From the NCBI GenBank assembly GCA_963693285.1, contig OY848925.1, forward strand, positions 4,070,932 through 4,134,931: DNA of 64,000 nt. The letters are read 5' to 3'. The notes under the pieces are model-generated. The model ran no database searches, had not been told where the DNA came from, and saw only the letters and a program-made list of their open reading frames with translations. Positions 1-11,759 of this stretch are shown here, piece after piece (positions within the stretch are counted from its first letter, which is position 1; every line of letters starts with the position of its first letter). A program made the translations under genes and the position numbers. The stretch comes from Xestospongia muta. Its lineage: Eukaryota; Porifera; Demospongiae; Haplosclerida; Petrosiidae.

Positions 1-465
1 CATGGACTTGGATTGGAGCGTAGTAACGCATTCAGGAAACGACTCCAAGCACTGAAAAACTGCTACTAATAGTTAATATATCGATTTATATTTGTACTGC
101 TGGACGTTTCCAGGAAGTTTCATCTTCAAGCTCCAATAAATTTTGTATATGAAATATTGATACATTTTAAAGCGTTATTTAAAGGCTCAGAGAAAATTTC
201 ATTACAAATCTAGCACTTAATCTCGCTTGGCAATTGAGTGATACTATTACTTACTCAGTTACAGCTTTACAAACATGGCAAAGCTAGAAATCAAGCAACA
301 ATTAATGAGTATATACAAAATGACAAAGCTTACCATTTTATGACCACACCTTCTGAAATGTTAATACATTTTCTTCCATTGCTACAAGCAATATCATAGC
401 TGGTCCTAAGGTGGCATAGCATTTATAAATGCAACTAGGTTCTGTACTTAAATGCTTTTCAATGT

Positions 466-1293
466 TCTATGTATTATAGTAGCTCTCTTCTCCTTACCAA
501 TTGTGTTTAACTACGTTTCTGTAAGTACTACCTTTACTGTCATTTACACACGTACACACACACATTACGAAGTGAATTGCTAATACTTATATTTTGTTCT
601 TTTTACGATAAATTCTATTAGAATTACACTAATGGTTTTTAGCTGCTTCTCCTGTAGGTATATGCAACTTGTATATTTCAATGTTATATCTTATAAATTA
701 GTACACACACACACACACACATATATATAACTGAAGAAAACATTTATTTTATTTTTAGGGTTCATTCTATAACAACAGATTGCCATTAAACAGTAGCAAT
801 ATCAACATTACTAATGGACTTTCAAAATATTTGTGCAACTCTATCAATAACTTGGAGTAGTCTTAGTGTAAACATAACACCTACAGACTGTGGTAACAAT
901 CCATATATTGGTACAATATGTAGTGATGTTTTAGTGCATGGTATTTCTGTAAAGTAAATGATGAAGAGGTCGTCCTATACAGTAATGAATCAGAGGAAAC
1001 TTAAAACTCGAAGTGATTTACTCAGATTAGATTCATTATTAGGTTATACTAAATTAATACAATGGTTTCTATTATGATTGTTTATAGTGTACTATAAAGA
1101 ATGTCAACAAGTTGTTATTCCATTTCTCTGCAAATTTTACTTCCCACTTTATGACTGTCTTAATGGAGGCATGTATACAGCATCAAGAGAAGACTGTATT
1201 GACATTAGTACTGGTGTATGTGCTTTACAATTGAATCAAACTAGTAATAATAGGTATGGAGACAGATTGCCTAATTGTGAGGATGTACCTTAA
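466..1293 (+). pseudogene. Frizzled-like receptor, 5' fragment (copy 0)
   Basis: Decayed first four exons of the array's receptor family. The end of exon 1 survives at about 466-520 before a GTAAGT donor, exon 2 at about 631-654, exon 3 from 759, and the CRD exon from 1088. The start codon region is not recognisable. Exon 3 has lost its frame through small indels, while exon 4 is still open and keeps the YKECQQ and SREDC motifs of the CRD before ending early at a TAA near 1291. No exons 5-10 follow; the next DNA is the block shared with 39703-41532. Its closest relative is the equally broken copy G at 38904-39690, so it was probably already dead when the block duplicated. Confidence 0.8.
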
Positions 1294-1317
1294 ATTAGCA
1301 TGATTATTATATATATA

Positions 1318-2988
1318 TAAATTATAGGCTGTGATTATTTGACCTGGTCAGTCAACTTATAAGTTTTGGCCATTTAACCAGCACTTCATTCTGCACACTG
1401 TAAGATTAGTCTGTTACTTTAACAAGTAATTTGCTTTTCACAAACGCAGATTATGATGGAATCTCATCGTCAAAAATGATCGATTGATTGAACAAATATA
1501 TTAAGCATCAAAATGAATTGTTACTCCATTAAAATTTTTTTTGCAACAAATTTTATTTTTTCTCACTTTCCTTAAGATGTTCTTTAGTATAAACATGTAT
1601 GTATACACATTTATTCCCTGTGGTTAGGTTTTCCTTTGATATATTGGCCAAACTGAACACTTCCACTAAAATCGATTATGGCTGCTACTTTTTTGGTACC
1701 TAATAACTTTTGATAATAGTCAACAACAAGTCTAGGAATGGTTGGACCTTAAACATTTTTCAAGGAAAATCAATGTCTCCAATATGTAGCATGATGAAAA
1801 TTTGGAGAAAACACTCTCATGAAAATATTTGCTAAAATAATATATTGACAACTTAAGCGTTTGGACAAATATTCTTTAAATTTGCATTTTAACTACTCCC
1901 CTGTTGAGAATAACACCAACAAATGTCTTCATATATCTTTAAATGACTGTTTTCTAGTTTCTATATATATATATATATATATGTTGTGTGCCATTTGCTA
2001 ATTTGTTTGTTACAAAGTCATAAGTCCTGTAAACTATAAGTTGCCATACAATTCTGGTAAATATGAAAGTACTGTTGAGGTGTGAGTTTTCAGACTGTGG
2101 AGTAGTTGGTACAGGAGTTTCCATGAAAGACAGTTCAGGTGGTACTTCATTGTATCCTACAATGTTAATATATTTGGCTTAATGTTCATTAGTGTGTTGT
2201 AATTTTATATTAACTTTTTATTTCCTTACAACCACTATAAATTTTTCTTCTCTTTTTCTCCCTATCTCTTGACTTATTATCCCAACTCTACCTCCACTAC
2301 ATCTGTTACCTCTTACTGCTTGTACTACTCTCCCTTTTCTACAACCACTTCTTTCTGGTACTACCCTCCCCCTTCCTTTACTTCTAGGTAGCTCCTCAAC
2401 ACCAATGTCCACATCAAATTCTCAATAACGTTACCACTACTGCTGAGTCATCACTATCTTCACTACATTCCACATTACGTGAATCAAAACAAGTTTCTTT
2501 GTCTCTATCAATCTCATGACCATCTCTCTAATGTGTCACTTGCATTTATCACAATTTTCAATTTTACAAAAGAATTATAATAATATTTACATTAACAATA
2601 TATCACGTAGAATGGACAATAATTTATATCAGATATAGTTTCTCAACTATTAGAATAAACAGCTCAGTAGATCACAGGAAACAGCTTGTCACAAGTAATT
2701 GGGTTAAGTTTGAATTCGTGACATCCACCTAGTAAGAGATATAAAAGATTTCCATATTCTGTTGTAAGAGAAAGAAAACAATGATTCCTCTCGAAAACTT
2801 TTAAAATGGCTTTTCTCTGTTCGTCTTTTAAATGACCATGAGTCATTTGAAGACAGTCTAATCCAAATTGAATCGTACGTATGTTTTTTTCTTTCTATAA
2901 CTCCACGTGGTTGCTATCATAAAATTTATAACAATTATGTAAATATATTTGTGTACTTTCCACTATATCAACACTTTGACGTCTATAT
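1318..2988. repeat. Duplicated intergenic block (left copy)
   Basis: Non-coding stretch that aligns with 39703-41525: shared segments include the sequence after the broken CRD exon, the region around the reverse-strand arginine/glycine-rich ORF at 2218-2412, and the final 130 bases before the receptor start codon. It is part of the roughly 10 kb block duplication joining copy 0 and gene A to copy G and gene H. The arginine-rich ORF is present in both copies but differs by indels, and I see no sign that it is a gene. Confidence 0.75.
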
Positions 2989-5600
2989 CCCTTTACTTCC
3001 CAATGACGAGTACAGTCGTCATTAAAAATGTGAGCGTAATTACCAATGACGAGTTTACTCGTCACTTGCTTTACCTGAAGTGTGGCGCTCTGATTTTGCC
3101 TTTTGGAAGCTGCTTTTTTGGCTAGACGTACTTCTGACAGCTGGATTGGAACGTAGAAGGGCTGAAGTAACTTCTCTTTCTCTTTGCTATTGGTTGCAGA
3201 CGACTTACACTTGGAACTTGTTTTTTCTTTATTTTTTACATCACCTGATTGTCAGGAATTGTCACTCGATCAAAAGTAGGTGCGAAACCACAATGTAAAC
3301 ACACAAGTATTCATTATTATCATTTATCAACAATCACTAAAATACAGAACAATAGTATACACTACATTATTTATATAACAGACTACTATTATGGCTGAAA
3401 GCAATACTAGAACTTGTTATACTGGTGCTGAAGTCTTTGATCTGCTTGATATTGATGGAGAGGATGGAGATGTTGATGAATACTGCTTTGATGGCAGTGA
3501 TGATAAATTTGAGGACATCATAGATGAAATCAATGATCATGATGAAATTAGCAGATAACATATAACACCATTAATGATACATAAATTATACAACTACAGT
3601 GATAATCCTGGATCTTCTGATGATATCCAACCTCATACTGATACTCATGATCTTCAACCAGATTTAGCTCACCTGAAGTAAATACAATAGTATATACTTT
3701 AGAGTAACATGAGTACTTACATTTCTTCATAGTATTGACTTACTAAGTATTTGGGTATTTATACATTTGTTAATCCTGTAGTGTTGAGACTATTACTTGG
3801 TCTACTAACCTTAAAGATATCAAAGTCGATTGTTTTGTCTCAGAAAAACCTGTTGGACCTATGCAACCTCTTCCATCATCTCTATTAAACATATTTCTTC
3901 TCTTCTTCACAAGAGACATTCTTCAACATATTGTCGATGAAACAAATAGTTATGCAAGGTTATGTATGGGAGATCTAAAATACAAAACATGGGATAAGGT
4001 GTTGATTGATGAATTGCTAGCATACTTTGGCTTTATGTTGTTGATGGGATTAGTACAATTACCATCAATCAGTGATTACTGGAAAAGAGATCCAACTTTT
4101 TATTATCAGCCAATTGCAAGTAAAATATCGAGGAATCGCTTCTCTGACATACATCGCTTCTTACATTTTACTGACAACAGTACTCTTGTTAAATATGGTG
4201 ATCCTAATTACAATCGACTCGGGAAAGTGAGACCAATTTTCATTCACCTCAATAATAAGTTCTCATCTTTGTTTACACCTGGTAGAGACCAGAGCATTGA
4301 CGAAGCAATGGTCCCTTTCAAAGGCTGCTCTAGCATGAAACAATACATGCCAAAGAAACCAATCAAACGTGGATTTAAAATCTGGATGCGTGCTGAGTCT
4401 AAGAGTGGGTATGTCTCTGAATTTGATGTTTATACTGGCAAGAAAGGTGACAGAGTAGAAAGAGGGCTTGGTACATCAGTTGTGATGAATTTAACTGACA
4501 AAATAAGAAATAAAAATCATCATGTATACTTCGATAACTTTACCTCTATAAATTTACTACTAGATTTGTAACGAAGGGGGATATATAGCAATGGTACCAT
4601 GAGACATGATCAGAAAGGGTTTCCAGCAGAATTTAAAAAATATGTCAAGAAGGTCTACCAGAGCGGGGACAACCTGTCATTGTACAGTGTGGAAACCTTG
4701 TTGTCACTCTATAGCAAAACACCAAGCCATTTTTTTGTTTATCTACAAATGCACAACCAAACCAATCTGTGCTCGTCACAAGGAAGAAAAAGGATGGGAC
4801 ACAGATAAGTCTTCGATGTCCTCAGTCAGTTGTGCTGTATAATGAACATATCGGTGGGGTCGATCATAATGATCAGTTGCGAGTGTATTATCAAGTAAGA
4901 TTAAAGTGTCAAAAAAACTATAAATACATATTTTGATGTCTTTTTGATGTGACTATCACAAATATGTTCCTGTTATGTCGTGACTATAGTAACTTACCCT
5001 ATAATTCCACAATAGAGTTTCAAATAGATCTTGCAAAAGATCTAATTGGCAATTACAACTCTAGGAAAAGACTAGGACGTCCATCTTCAACATCATTAGT
5101 CAAAAAATTTGCCAACATCACTTCCCAGTACAAGGAGCTGAGAGAGTTCATCGTTGTCACTACTGTAGCCAATACTGTCAAAGATGTCGAGAAACAGTCT
5201 GGTACTGCAAAGAGTGTCAGTAGTTTCTTTGTCATAATGGTTGAGAAGATGACTGTTTTCGACTTTACTATACTATTCATGGTCCTGCTGCTGATCTTAA
5301 GGAAATATAAAGCTAAACATTGTGAATATTAAATAATCAAACTTAAAAATCATGTATATATATTCAAGATTGTATAGAATAATCATTTACACAGCAATAA
5401 AACATTAAAAACACAGTTTAACATGAACTAAACAAATTCTCAATCACTCACAGAAACAAATTAGACTTCTAAATACCTCCAAGGTCGAGAAAACACGAAT
5501 AAAACACAAAAGGAAACAAAAGAAACGTGCTTACTACCTCAGGGCAAAATAATTTGGTAATTACTGTATACGCCCACGCAAAAATTTCGCGTGTACAGGG
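2989..5600 (+). mobile_element. piggyBac-type DNA transposon, decayed
   Basis: The element starts CCCTTTACTTCC and ends GTGTACAGGG, so both ends carry CCCT in inverted orientation, as in many piggyBac elements. ATAT flanks both sides (2985-2988 and 5601-5604). The empty paralogous site before gene H reads GTCTATATAGCAACATGG, supporting a 4-bp ATAT target duplication rather than the usual TTAA. Short palindromes lie just inside both ends (GACGAGT...CGTC on the left, CACGC...GCGTG on the right). Beyond the first few bases the two ends match poorly. The body holds a broken transposase gene. Confidence 0.8.
3391..5332 (+). pseudogene. piggyBac transposase (PGBD-like), frameshifted
   Basis: DDD-type transposase. 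An acidic N-terminal piece starts at 3391 (MAESNTRTCYTGAEVFD), a second acidic piece lies at about 3598-3678 before a GTAAAT donor, and the main domain is open from about 3783, after a CTGTAG acceptor, to 4571. All three catalytic-region motifs are visible: SIDEAMVPFKG, VYFDNF and, in another frame, GGVDHNDQL near 4855-4880. A TAA at 4569 and later indels break the frame several times. A C-terminal cysteine-rich finger (CHYCSQYCQRC) is recognisable near 5155-5200, again in a shifted frame. The middle domain is well preserved, so the family was probably active fairly recently, but this copy cannot encode a complete enzyme. Confidence 0.85.
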
Positions 5601-5610
5601 ATATTGCAAC

Positions 5611-5936
5611 ATGGCCTGTAGTTACAAAACTAGAAGAAAGTTTTCTGTGAATGTTATTGAGATCACTGTTCTGGTTATCGCTCTATGTATTATACTGGCT
5701 CTATTCTCCTTACCAATTGTGTTTTACTACGTTTCTGTAAGTAAATCTTTATTAAATTGTTATATTAACATGCTTTGCGTACACAACCACACGCTCTTAT
5801 TAAATATATGTGAATGGGTAAAATCTTTAATATCTACTATTTTGTAATATACTTTTTAGGATTACACGAATTTTGTAGCTACTTCACCTGTAAGTACTAA
5901 CAAATAACTTGTATATTTCATTATTTGATTTATGTG

Positions 5937-5973
<37 letters not shown>

Positions 5974-8900
5974 ATTGTAGAATATGTTTATTTGACTTTT
6001 AGGGTTCATCTTATAACAACAGATTATCATTAAACAGTAGCAATATCAACACTACTAATGGACAGAATCCTTTCAAAAATGGTCGTACTACTTTATCAAT
6101 AACTTGGAGTAGTCTTAGTGTAAACATAACACCTACAGACTGTGATAACAATCCATATATTGGTACAATATGTAAGGACTTTCTCACTGCATGGCATTTG
6201 TGTACAGTAGAAGATGGAGACATTGTCATATACAGTAATAAATCAGGCGAAAATCAGGCACAAGATGAAAGAAATTTAATTGAAGTGGATTCATTATTAG
6301 GTTATACTAAATTAATACAATTATGTATGGTTTCTATTATGATTGTTTATAGTGTACTACAAAGAATGTCAACAAGTTGCTATTCCATTTCTCTGTCAAT
6401 ATTACTTCCCACTTTATGACTGTCCTAATGGAGACATATATACAGCATCAAGAGAAGACTGTATTGACATTAGTACTGGTATATGTGCTTTACAATGGAA
6501 TCTGGCTATTAATTATGGGTATGGAGATAGATTGCCTAGTTGTCAAAAGCTGTCATCTTGTGAGTTTGTATCTTAAATTGACATAATTATGTACATAAAC
6601 TATAAACAGTGGCTATTTGATTGTAATTTACAATTTTCAGCTATTTAGGCAGTACACCAATCTGATTAGCTGTTATGAGTTCGACATTTAACAAAAGGTT
6701 TTCTTACCATACCAAGCTCTTCAGCATACAATTAAAATATAGTAGTCTCCCTTAACATGATTTTATGTGCTCTAAAGAATAACCCTTTCAGCAAAAAATT
6801 AAGGATATATAGAATTTGAGAAAAAATGAAATATAACTTTGGTAAAACTGCAAGACAAAAATAACATTTAATGTAAAGCGGAATCAAACCTGCATCTATC
6901 TTCAAGCAATTGTATTTACCAGCTAACCTAACAAGCACTGGTCTATCAAAAGACCTTTCTAAAGTTGTGACAAACTGATAATGTACTAGTTATAAACTTT
7001 AATTATAAGTATGCCCATTGTAGTGTCATGTATGTTTAGAAATCAGAGTAGGTGTTAATTAAATAGCTGAAATTTGTAAGTCCCTGTCACAATCAAAAAA
7101 ACCACTTCCTAAATTAAGTAAATGAAATCATCTATACACATGTATTTTAAGTCTCAAGCAAAAGAATGTAAAGATAATTCCAAAATGTTTCTGCTTGGCA
7201 TTCAAGTTGTGCCAGGCAGCCATACAAATGTTTTATCAATAAAATATGTTGATATAATATGTAAGTCTTTATTTTTATCATTCACTCTATTAAAGATCTT
7301 CTTTATAACACTTTTGAGTGACAATATCATAACTTTACCAGCATGAATTGTGTATTTTAAGTAGTAGCAAACATATCTTTCTGTGATATGTAATGTAAGG
7401 TCTGAAATTTCTTATTTAAAAGCTAAAAAACGCTAAAATTCTTAAAAGTCTATCATTGCTTAATTCTCTGAACCTCATACTACCCATTCTTTGTTAAGCT
7501 CATCAAGCAATAACAGTGACAATCCTATTACCTTAGTTTCCACTATCAATGCTCACACTGACATGCCTAGCAACAAATGTTCTTCACACCCCATAACCTA
7601 CATCAAAAGAAACAATCAACATCATAATTTCGACAAGCAAACTGAAATCTGGAGGACCAAACCTACATGAAATATTAATGTTCAACTGTCTTCTATTAAA
7701 AAAGCAAAAAATTATTTTTTATTCTATCCTCCAATGAAATCTCCGCTATTGAATCATTTATTTCTTTCATGAAGGGCACCATTATCACCACCTTGACCAG
7801 TGAAACCTCCCTTACATCCTACTCCACCATCTCTTCATCATCTATCTTCTCACCCTCCTTCATTTCCCAATTGTCTTTCTGTACACTTTCAAAAATTTCC
7901 AAATATCCTCCAGTACATCTTCCAGCTCTTGAAATTACTTCACCTCTTTCAATGAAATAATGTCATTACTCCCATCTTTCTTACATCATTAATGTTTACA
8001 TCCTTTATTATTTCTCAACTATCCTCCTGTACATCCTTCATCTCTTCGAATGACCTCTTCATATCTTTTCCTCTATCAGAAAATATTACACACCTTTATC
8101 AATCATCTCATCAACTTCTTCTATATCCCAACCATACTCTAACAAAAAAGCAAAAAACATACTTTTTTCAATGCTAGAAGATAAATCTCTAAAATAGATG
8201 ACCTTCTTTTAATCTGTATGTCATCTTCTCCTGACATTATCTGTGTTGTGGAAACTTGGTTATCTCCTGACATTTCTGACTCTGATGTCTCTCCCAAATT
8301 ATCTCTGCTTTCGACATGATTGTGACTGTCATGGTGATTGGTTATGTTAAATCCACTTTTACAGCCTCTGTCCTAAATTCGGACTTAGAGCTTCTATTCA
8401 AATTTTTCTCTTCTTTAGTTTTAAATAATTTTATAAATTTCTTCCCAGTTTGTAACTTTAACATTGACTTTAACAAACCTTCAAATCCATGTCTTAAGCT
8501 TCTAATTTCTTAAAATCTATTGCATGGTCTTTATCAAATTTTTAATGAACGTATCCACTACTTCCACTGTGGTGTCCCATCTACCATTGACCTTGGTTTT
8601 GTCCCTAATCATAGTGTTTCCTCTTGATTTGTTCTACCTTCAATACCATCATCTGATCACAATACCCTTCTGCTTTCAATTCTTCATTCTCAAGCTATGC
8701 CATCATCAAGCTAGCTCTCCAAACTGTAATCATAAAATCTGGTTGTACAACAAAGCTGACTTTCACAAAGCTAGCTCATGTCTAAATTCAATTCAGTGGG
8801 ACTCTGTTCCCTCATCGTCTGATATCAATCTTCATGGTCCACCTTCAAAAAAATGATAATTTCTATAAATCATATCTTTACTCTCTCACCCACTTCTCCA

Positions 8901-11759
8901 CCTTCCAAATGTATAAAGAAAAGAAACCATTTGCTTATACAAAAAAGGTTTGGTTCTTCTCATACAATGGCTCAATATAGTATCCCTAAAGAACTTTACC
9001 ATTTTCCCCAACTGACAGTTTCACCACTTACTAGTTACAAGCTGTTTACATTTTATGAATATTGAAGTGACTTATTTGTCATGGAGAACGATATCTTTCT
9101 CTAATTACCAAATTACCTACTGGCTCTGCATCTGACCCTACCACTAAAAGACCTTTATCATCTTCACCAACTGAGCACCGTCCAATCTCACTTCTCTATT
9201 TTGTGACTAAATGTCTTGAACATCGCATCTTTAATTGATATGCAGTCTACATATGGTTCTTTCTGACTGCCACCATGGATTTAGACCAGGTTTTTCTGCA
9301 GAAAGAGTTTTGACATCCACAACCAAATTATGGCTCTCTTCTGTCAATTCTGGAAACTCCATCTGCAGTGTTTTTTTGATCTCAACCAAAGTTTTTGACT
9401 CCATCATCTATCAACCACTTTTAAATATCCTTTCTTCTTATAAATTTCATATTCTTATCATAGATTGGCTAAATATCCACTTACATTTCAAATGACAACA
9501 AGTTGTAGTTAAGGGTTCCGCCTCTTCTAAGACTCCAGCAACCTCTGGTGTACCACAAGACTCCATTTTATGCCCCCTGTTCTTATATTATATGTTAATG
9601 ACATTGTCTCCTTACATGCAACACTCAATCCAAATACTACATTGACTCTTTACGCTGATAATATTCTCCTTTCATCTCTTTCAAAATCCAATATGATTTT
9701 CTAGCATCGCAAAGTGACATTAGCAAATTTTACTCTTGGTTGCAATCTAATCACTTACCATTAATATATCTAAAACAAAATATATGATCATTACTCATAT
9801 ATCTGACTCTTTTAGTACTTCTCTACTATCCTTATATCTCAATAGTTGTAGTCTTGAACAAGCTTCATCTTACAAATATGTTGGAATAATACTAACTTCA
9901 AATCTTTCATCAGTCCTCACCCTCTGTCCTCATTAAACTCTACAATAACAGCTTTTCCCACACATAACTTACTGCTCATCACTATGAGACCCTCATTTCA
10001 ATTAAGACAAAATTACAATTGAAAAGACACAATTCTTTGCACTGAAAAAGTTCCTGATATGCCACACAAGAACATACTATAACTCCTTTCCTAGCTCAAT
10101 TAAGACGTGGAACTCACTCTCAACTTACATCAAAGTTTCAAACTCAGTAAAACAATTTAAAGTCAACTATATATATATATTATGTTAACCCATCTACTAT
10201 AGACTAACAGTGTTCATGGAGTTTCTATTATTACATTTATATATACATTGTTTGCCCTTAATACTGGCCTCGCTGTTTGCACATTATATCATTGTTTTGA
10301 AGAAATACAAATGACAAGAAAATTGTTGGATTATATTAACGTCTCTTAATTCATTATAGATACTGGAAATGGTTCTTTTATAACTACGTCCGTCAATTCT
10401 ACTCTCCAAAATATAACATGTAGAGAAGATTTTATTAACATTAATAATACATGTCAACCTCGTTGTGACAGATTTGAACAAGGCACTCATAATGGAAGTC
10501 AACTTTTGATATACTCAGAATTAATAGCATCATGTGTTGCTTTGTTACTTTGTATACTGATTGTGGCAATATCAATCAAAAATTACAAAACAATGTGAGT
10601 TTATCACATGTGATTGAATATGATTATTAATGTATTGTTAGGTTTTCATATCCATCTATCTTGTTAATATTTGTAGTTATTGATTGTTCAGTAATAGGTA
10701 TGTTATAATCTTAAGTAATTACAAATAAGAAAGGTTTTAATTCTTTATATAGCACTGTTGGTCATCATCATTTCCATTGACAGAAATAGTTTACTCTGCA
10801 GTTCAACAAGTCTTATTAATAGTCTCAATAATCCAACACCATTTTGTACACTATCAGGTTTAATGATACTAATTTACATAGAAATATTTATAGTTGTTTT
10901 AAATAGGAGCTGTTTTTCAATATGCTATTGTCAACATGATGCTATTGTGGTTCTTTCATGTCACTATATTTTTTTATAAAGTTGTTTTTCCCTTTCATGC
11001 CAATAGAATGGAAAAATTAGGACGGAACAAATATATTTTAACTGTGATGATATTCCTTGGTATGTGAAGAGATATAAATAATGAATTTTCATTGATTTCA
11101 CAGGTCTGGTTATACCATTACCAGCTGTTATAGTATCTCTTTCTATGGAAGATTATAAATACAAAATACACCGTTTTCCTCCTAATATTTGTATAAGTGA
11201 TGGACCTATGTGGTTCTATTCTATTACTGTCATTATCGATGTACTTGTAGGTATTGTAACATACCTTCTGTTTGTTGTCTTTTGGATTATTCACAAAGTA
11301 AATGTATTTTGAATAAAATTAATAATTTTTAGATTGTTTTAGAAATCTATCTTCCGATCAAAGTCTACCAAAAATAAAAGACAACTGAGTACAGCTGAGA
11401 AGAAAATCCTTATTGCAATATGTTTATTTTTAGCTTTTGCTGTTTTTACTTTAATACATAGTGCCATTGTAACAGCAAAATCTGACCAATTTATTGCTGC
11501 AGTTACAGACTACTTCAAATGTGAAGCTTTAGGACATGTTCCTGGAAAATGTAACAGATCTGAGTTTGAACACTACTACAACCCCTACATGAGTGCAATA
11601 TCATATATTCTTATAGGACTAATTCCACTTGGCGTTCTCAACTTTGTGATAAGGTGGAGGTCGGTAAAAGATGTAACAGTGAAATCAATTCGTCGTCTCT
11701 CAAAGAAGTCTTCTGAGATGACAAATGTTTCAAGTTCATCATCAGGCAATAAAGTATGA
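5611..11759 (+). CDS. Frizzled-like seven-transmembrane receptor A
   Basis: Putative class F GPCR on the cell surface; ligand unknown. Exons: 5611-5736, 5860-5889, 6003-6300 (or to 6324), 6353-6559, 10360-10594, 10642-10697, 10753-10857, 10907-11059, 11104-11297, 11343-11759. The sum is in frame: 606 residues, or 614 with the later exon 3 donor. Residues about 15-41 form a hydrophobic anchor. Exon 3 is rich in N-x-S/T sites. Exon 4 has CRD-like spacing (YKEC..FLC.YYFPLYDC..SREDC). Exon 5 adds three cysteines and TM1; exons 6-10 carry TM2-TM7. No Frizzled KTxxxW motif follows TM7. Intron 4 (3.8 kb) holds a SINE trace and a LINE relic. A cysteine kept in the other copies I read is Arg here (6084-6086). 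A piggyBac element ends 10 bases before the ATG. Family call fairly firm, function inferred. Confidence 0.82.
5939..5970. repeat. (TA)n microsatellite in intron 2 of gene A
   Basis: About 30 bases of alternating TA just before exon 3. Intron 2 holds simple repeats in several copies of the family (copy 0, D, G, J). Confidence 0.9.
6860..6935 (-). repeat. tRNA-derived SINE-like trace
   Basis: On the minus strand the stretch reads like the internal RNA polymerase III promoter of a tRNA: an A-box-like TAGGTTAGCTGG (6930-6919) and, 28 bases on, a B-box-like GGTTTGATTCC (6890-6880), each one base off consensus. Related sequence occurs in intron 4 of H (about 42770-42830) and, more decayed, of C (about 18860) and E (about 27440). 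No tRNA fold is evident, so I call a SINE or tRNA relic, not a functional tRNA. Confidence 0.5.
7440..10180 (+). mobile_element. Degenerate LINE (APE-type non-LTR) in intron 4 of A
   Basis: Relic of a Jockey/CR1-like retrotransposon. An endonuclease-type motif is readable near 8236-8290 (ICVVETWLSPDIS). Reverse transcriptase begins near 9255 with DCHHGFRPGFSAERVL, then a damaged motif A (VFDSI), a TSGVPQDS block near 9535-9560 and a YADN in place of YADD near 9650-9665. The C-terminal SFPSSIKTWNSL typical of these families is at about 10085-10120. Frameshifts and stops occur throughout. The reading direction is that of the host gene. The same relic sits at the same intron position in H (43330-46270), so insertion predates that duplication. 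Confidence 0.8.

Noticed and set aside
2218..2412. Arginine/glycine-rich minus-strand ORF, also present at 40907-41188
   Set aside because: The plus strand there is a pyrimidine-rich low-complexity tract; the two copies differ by indels that break the frame, so duplication explains the recurrence better than coding.
5527..5610. In-frame extension of gene A upstream of the ATG into transposon DNA
   Set aside because: No ATG in that stretch; the open frame begins with GTG inside the piggyBac element, and the ATG at 5611 matches the start in paralogues.
6377..6586. Second ORF over each CRD exon (MLFHFSVNITSHFMTVLMETYIQ...)
   Set aside because: Shifted-frame shadow of exon 4; it recurs only because exon 4 is duplicated.
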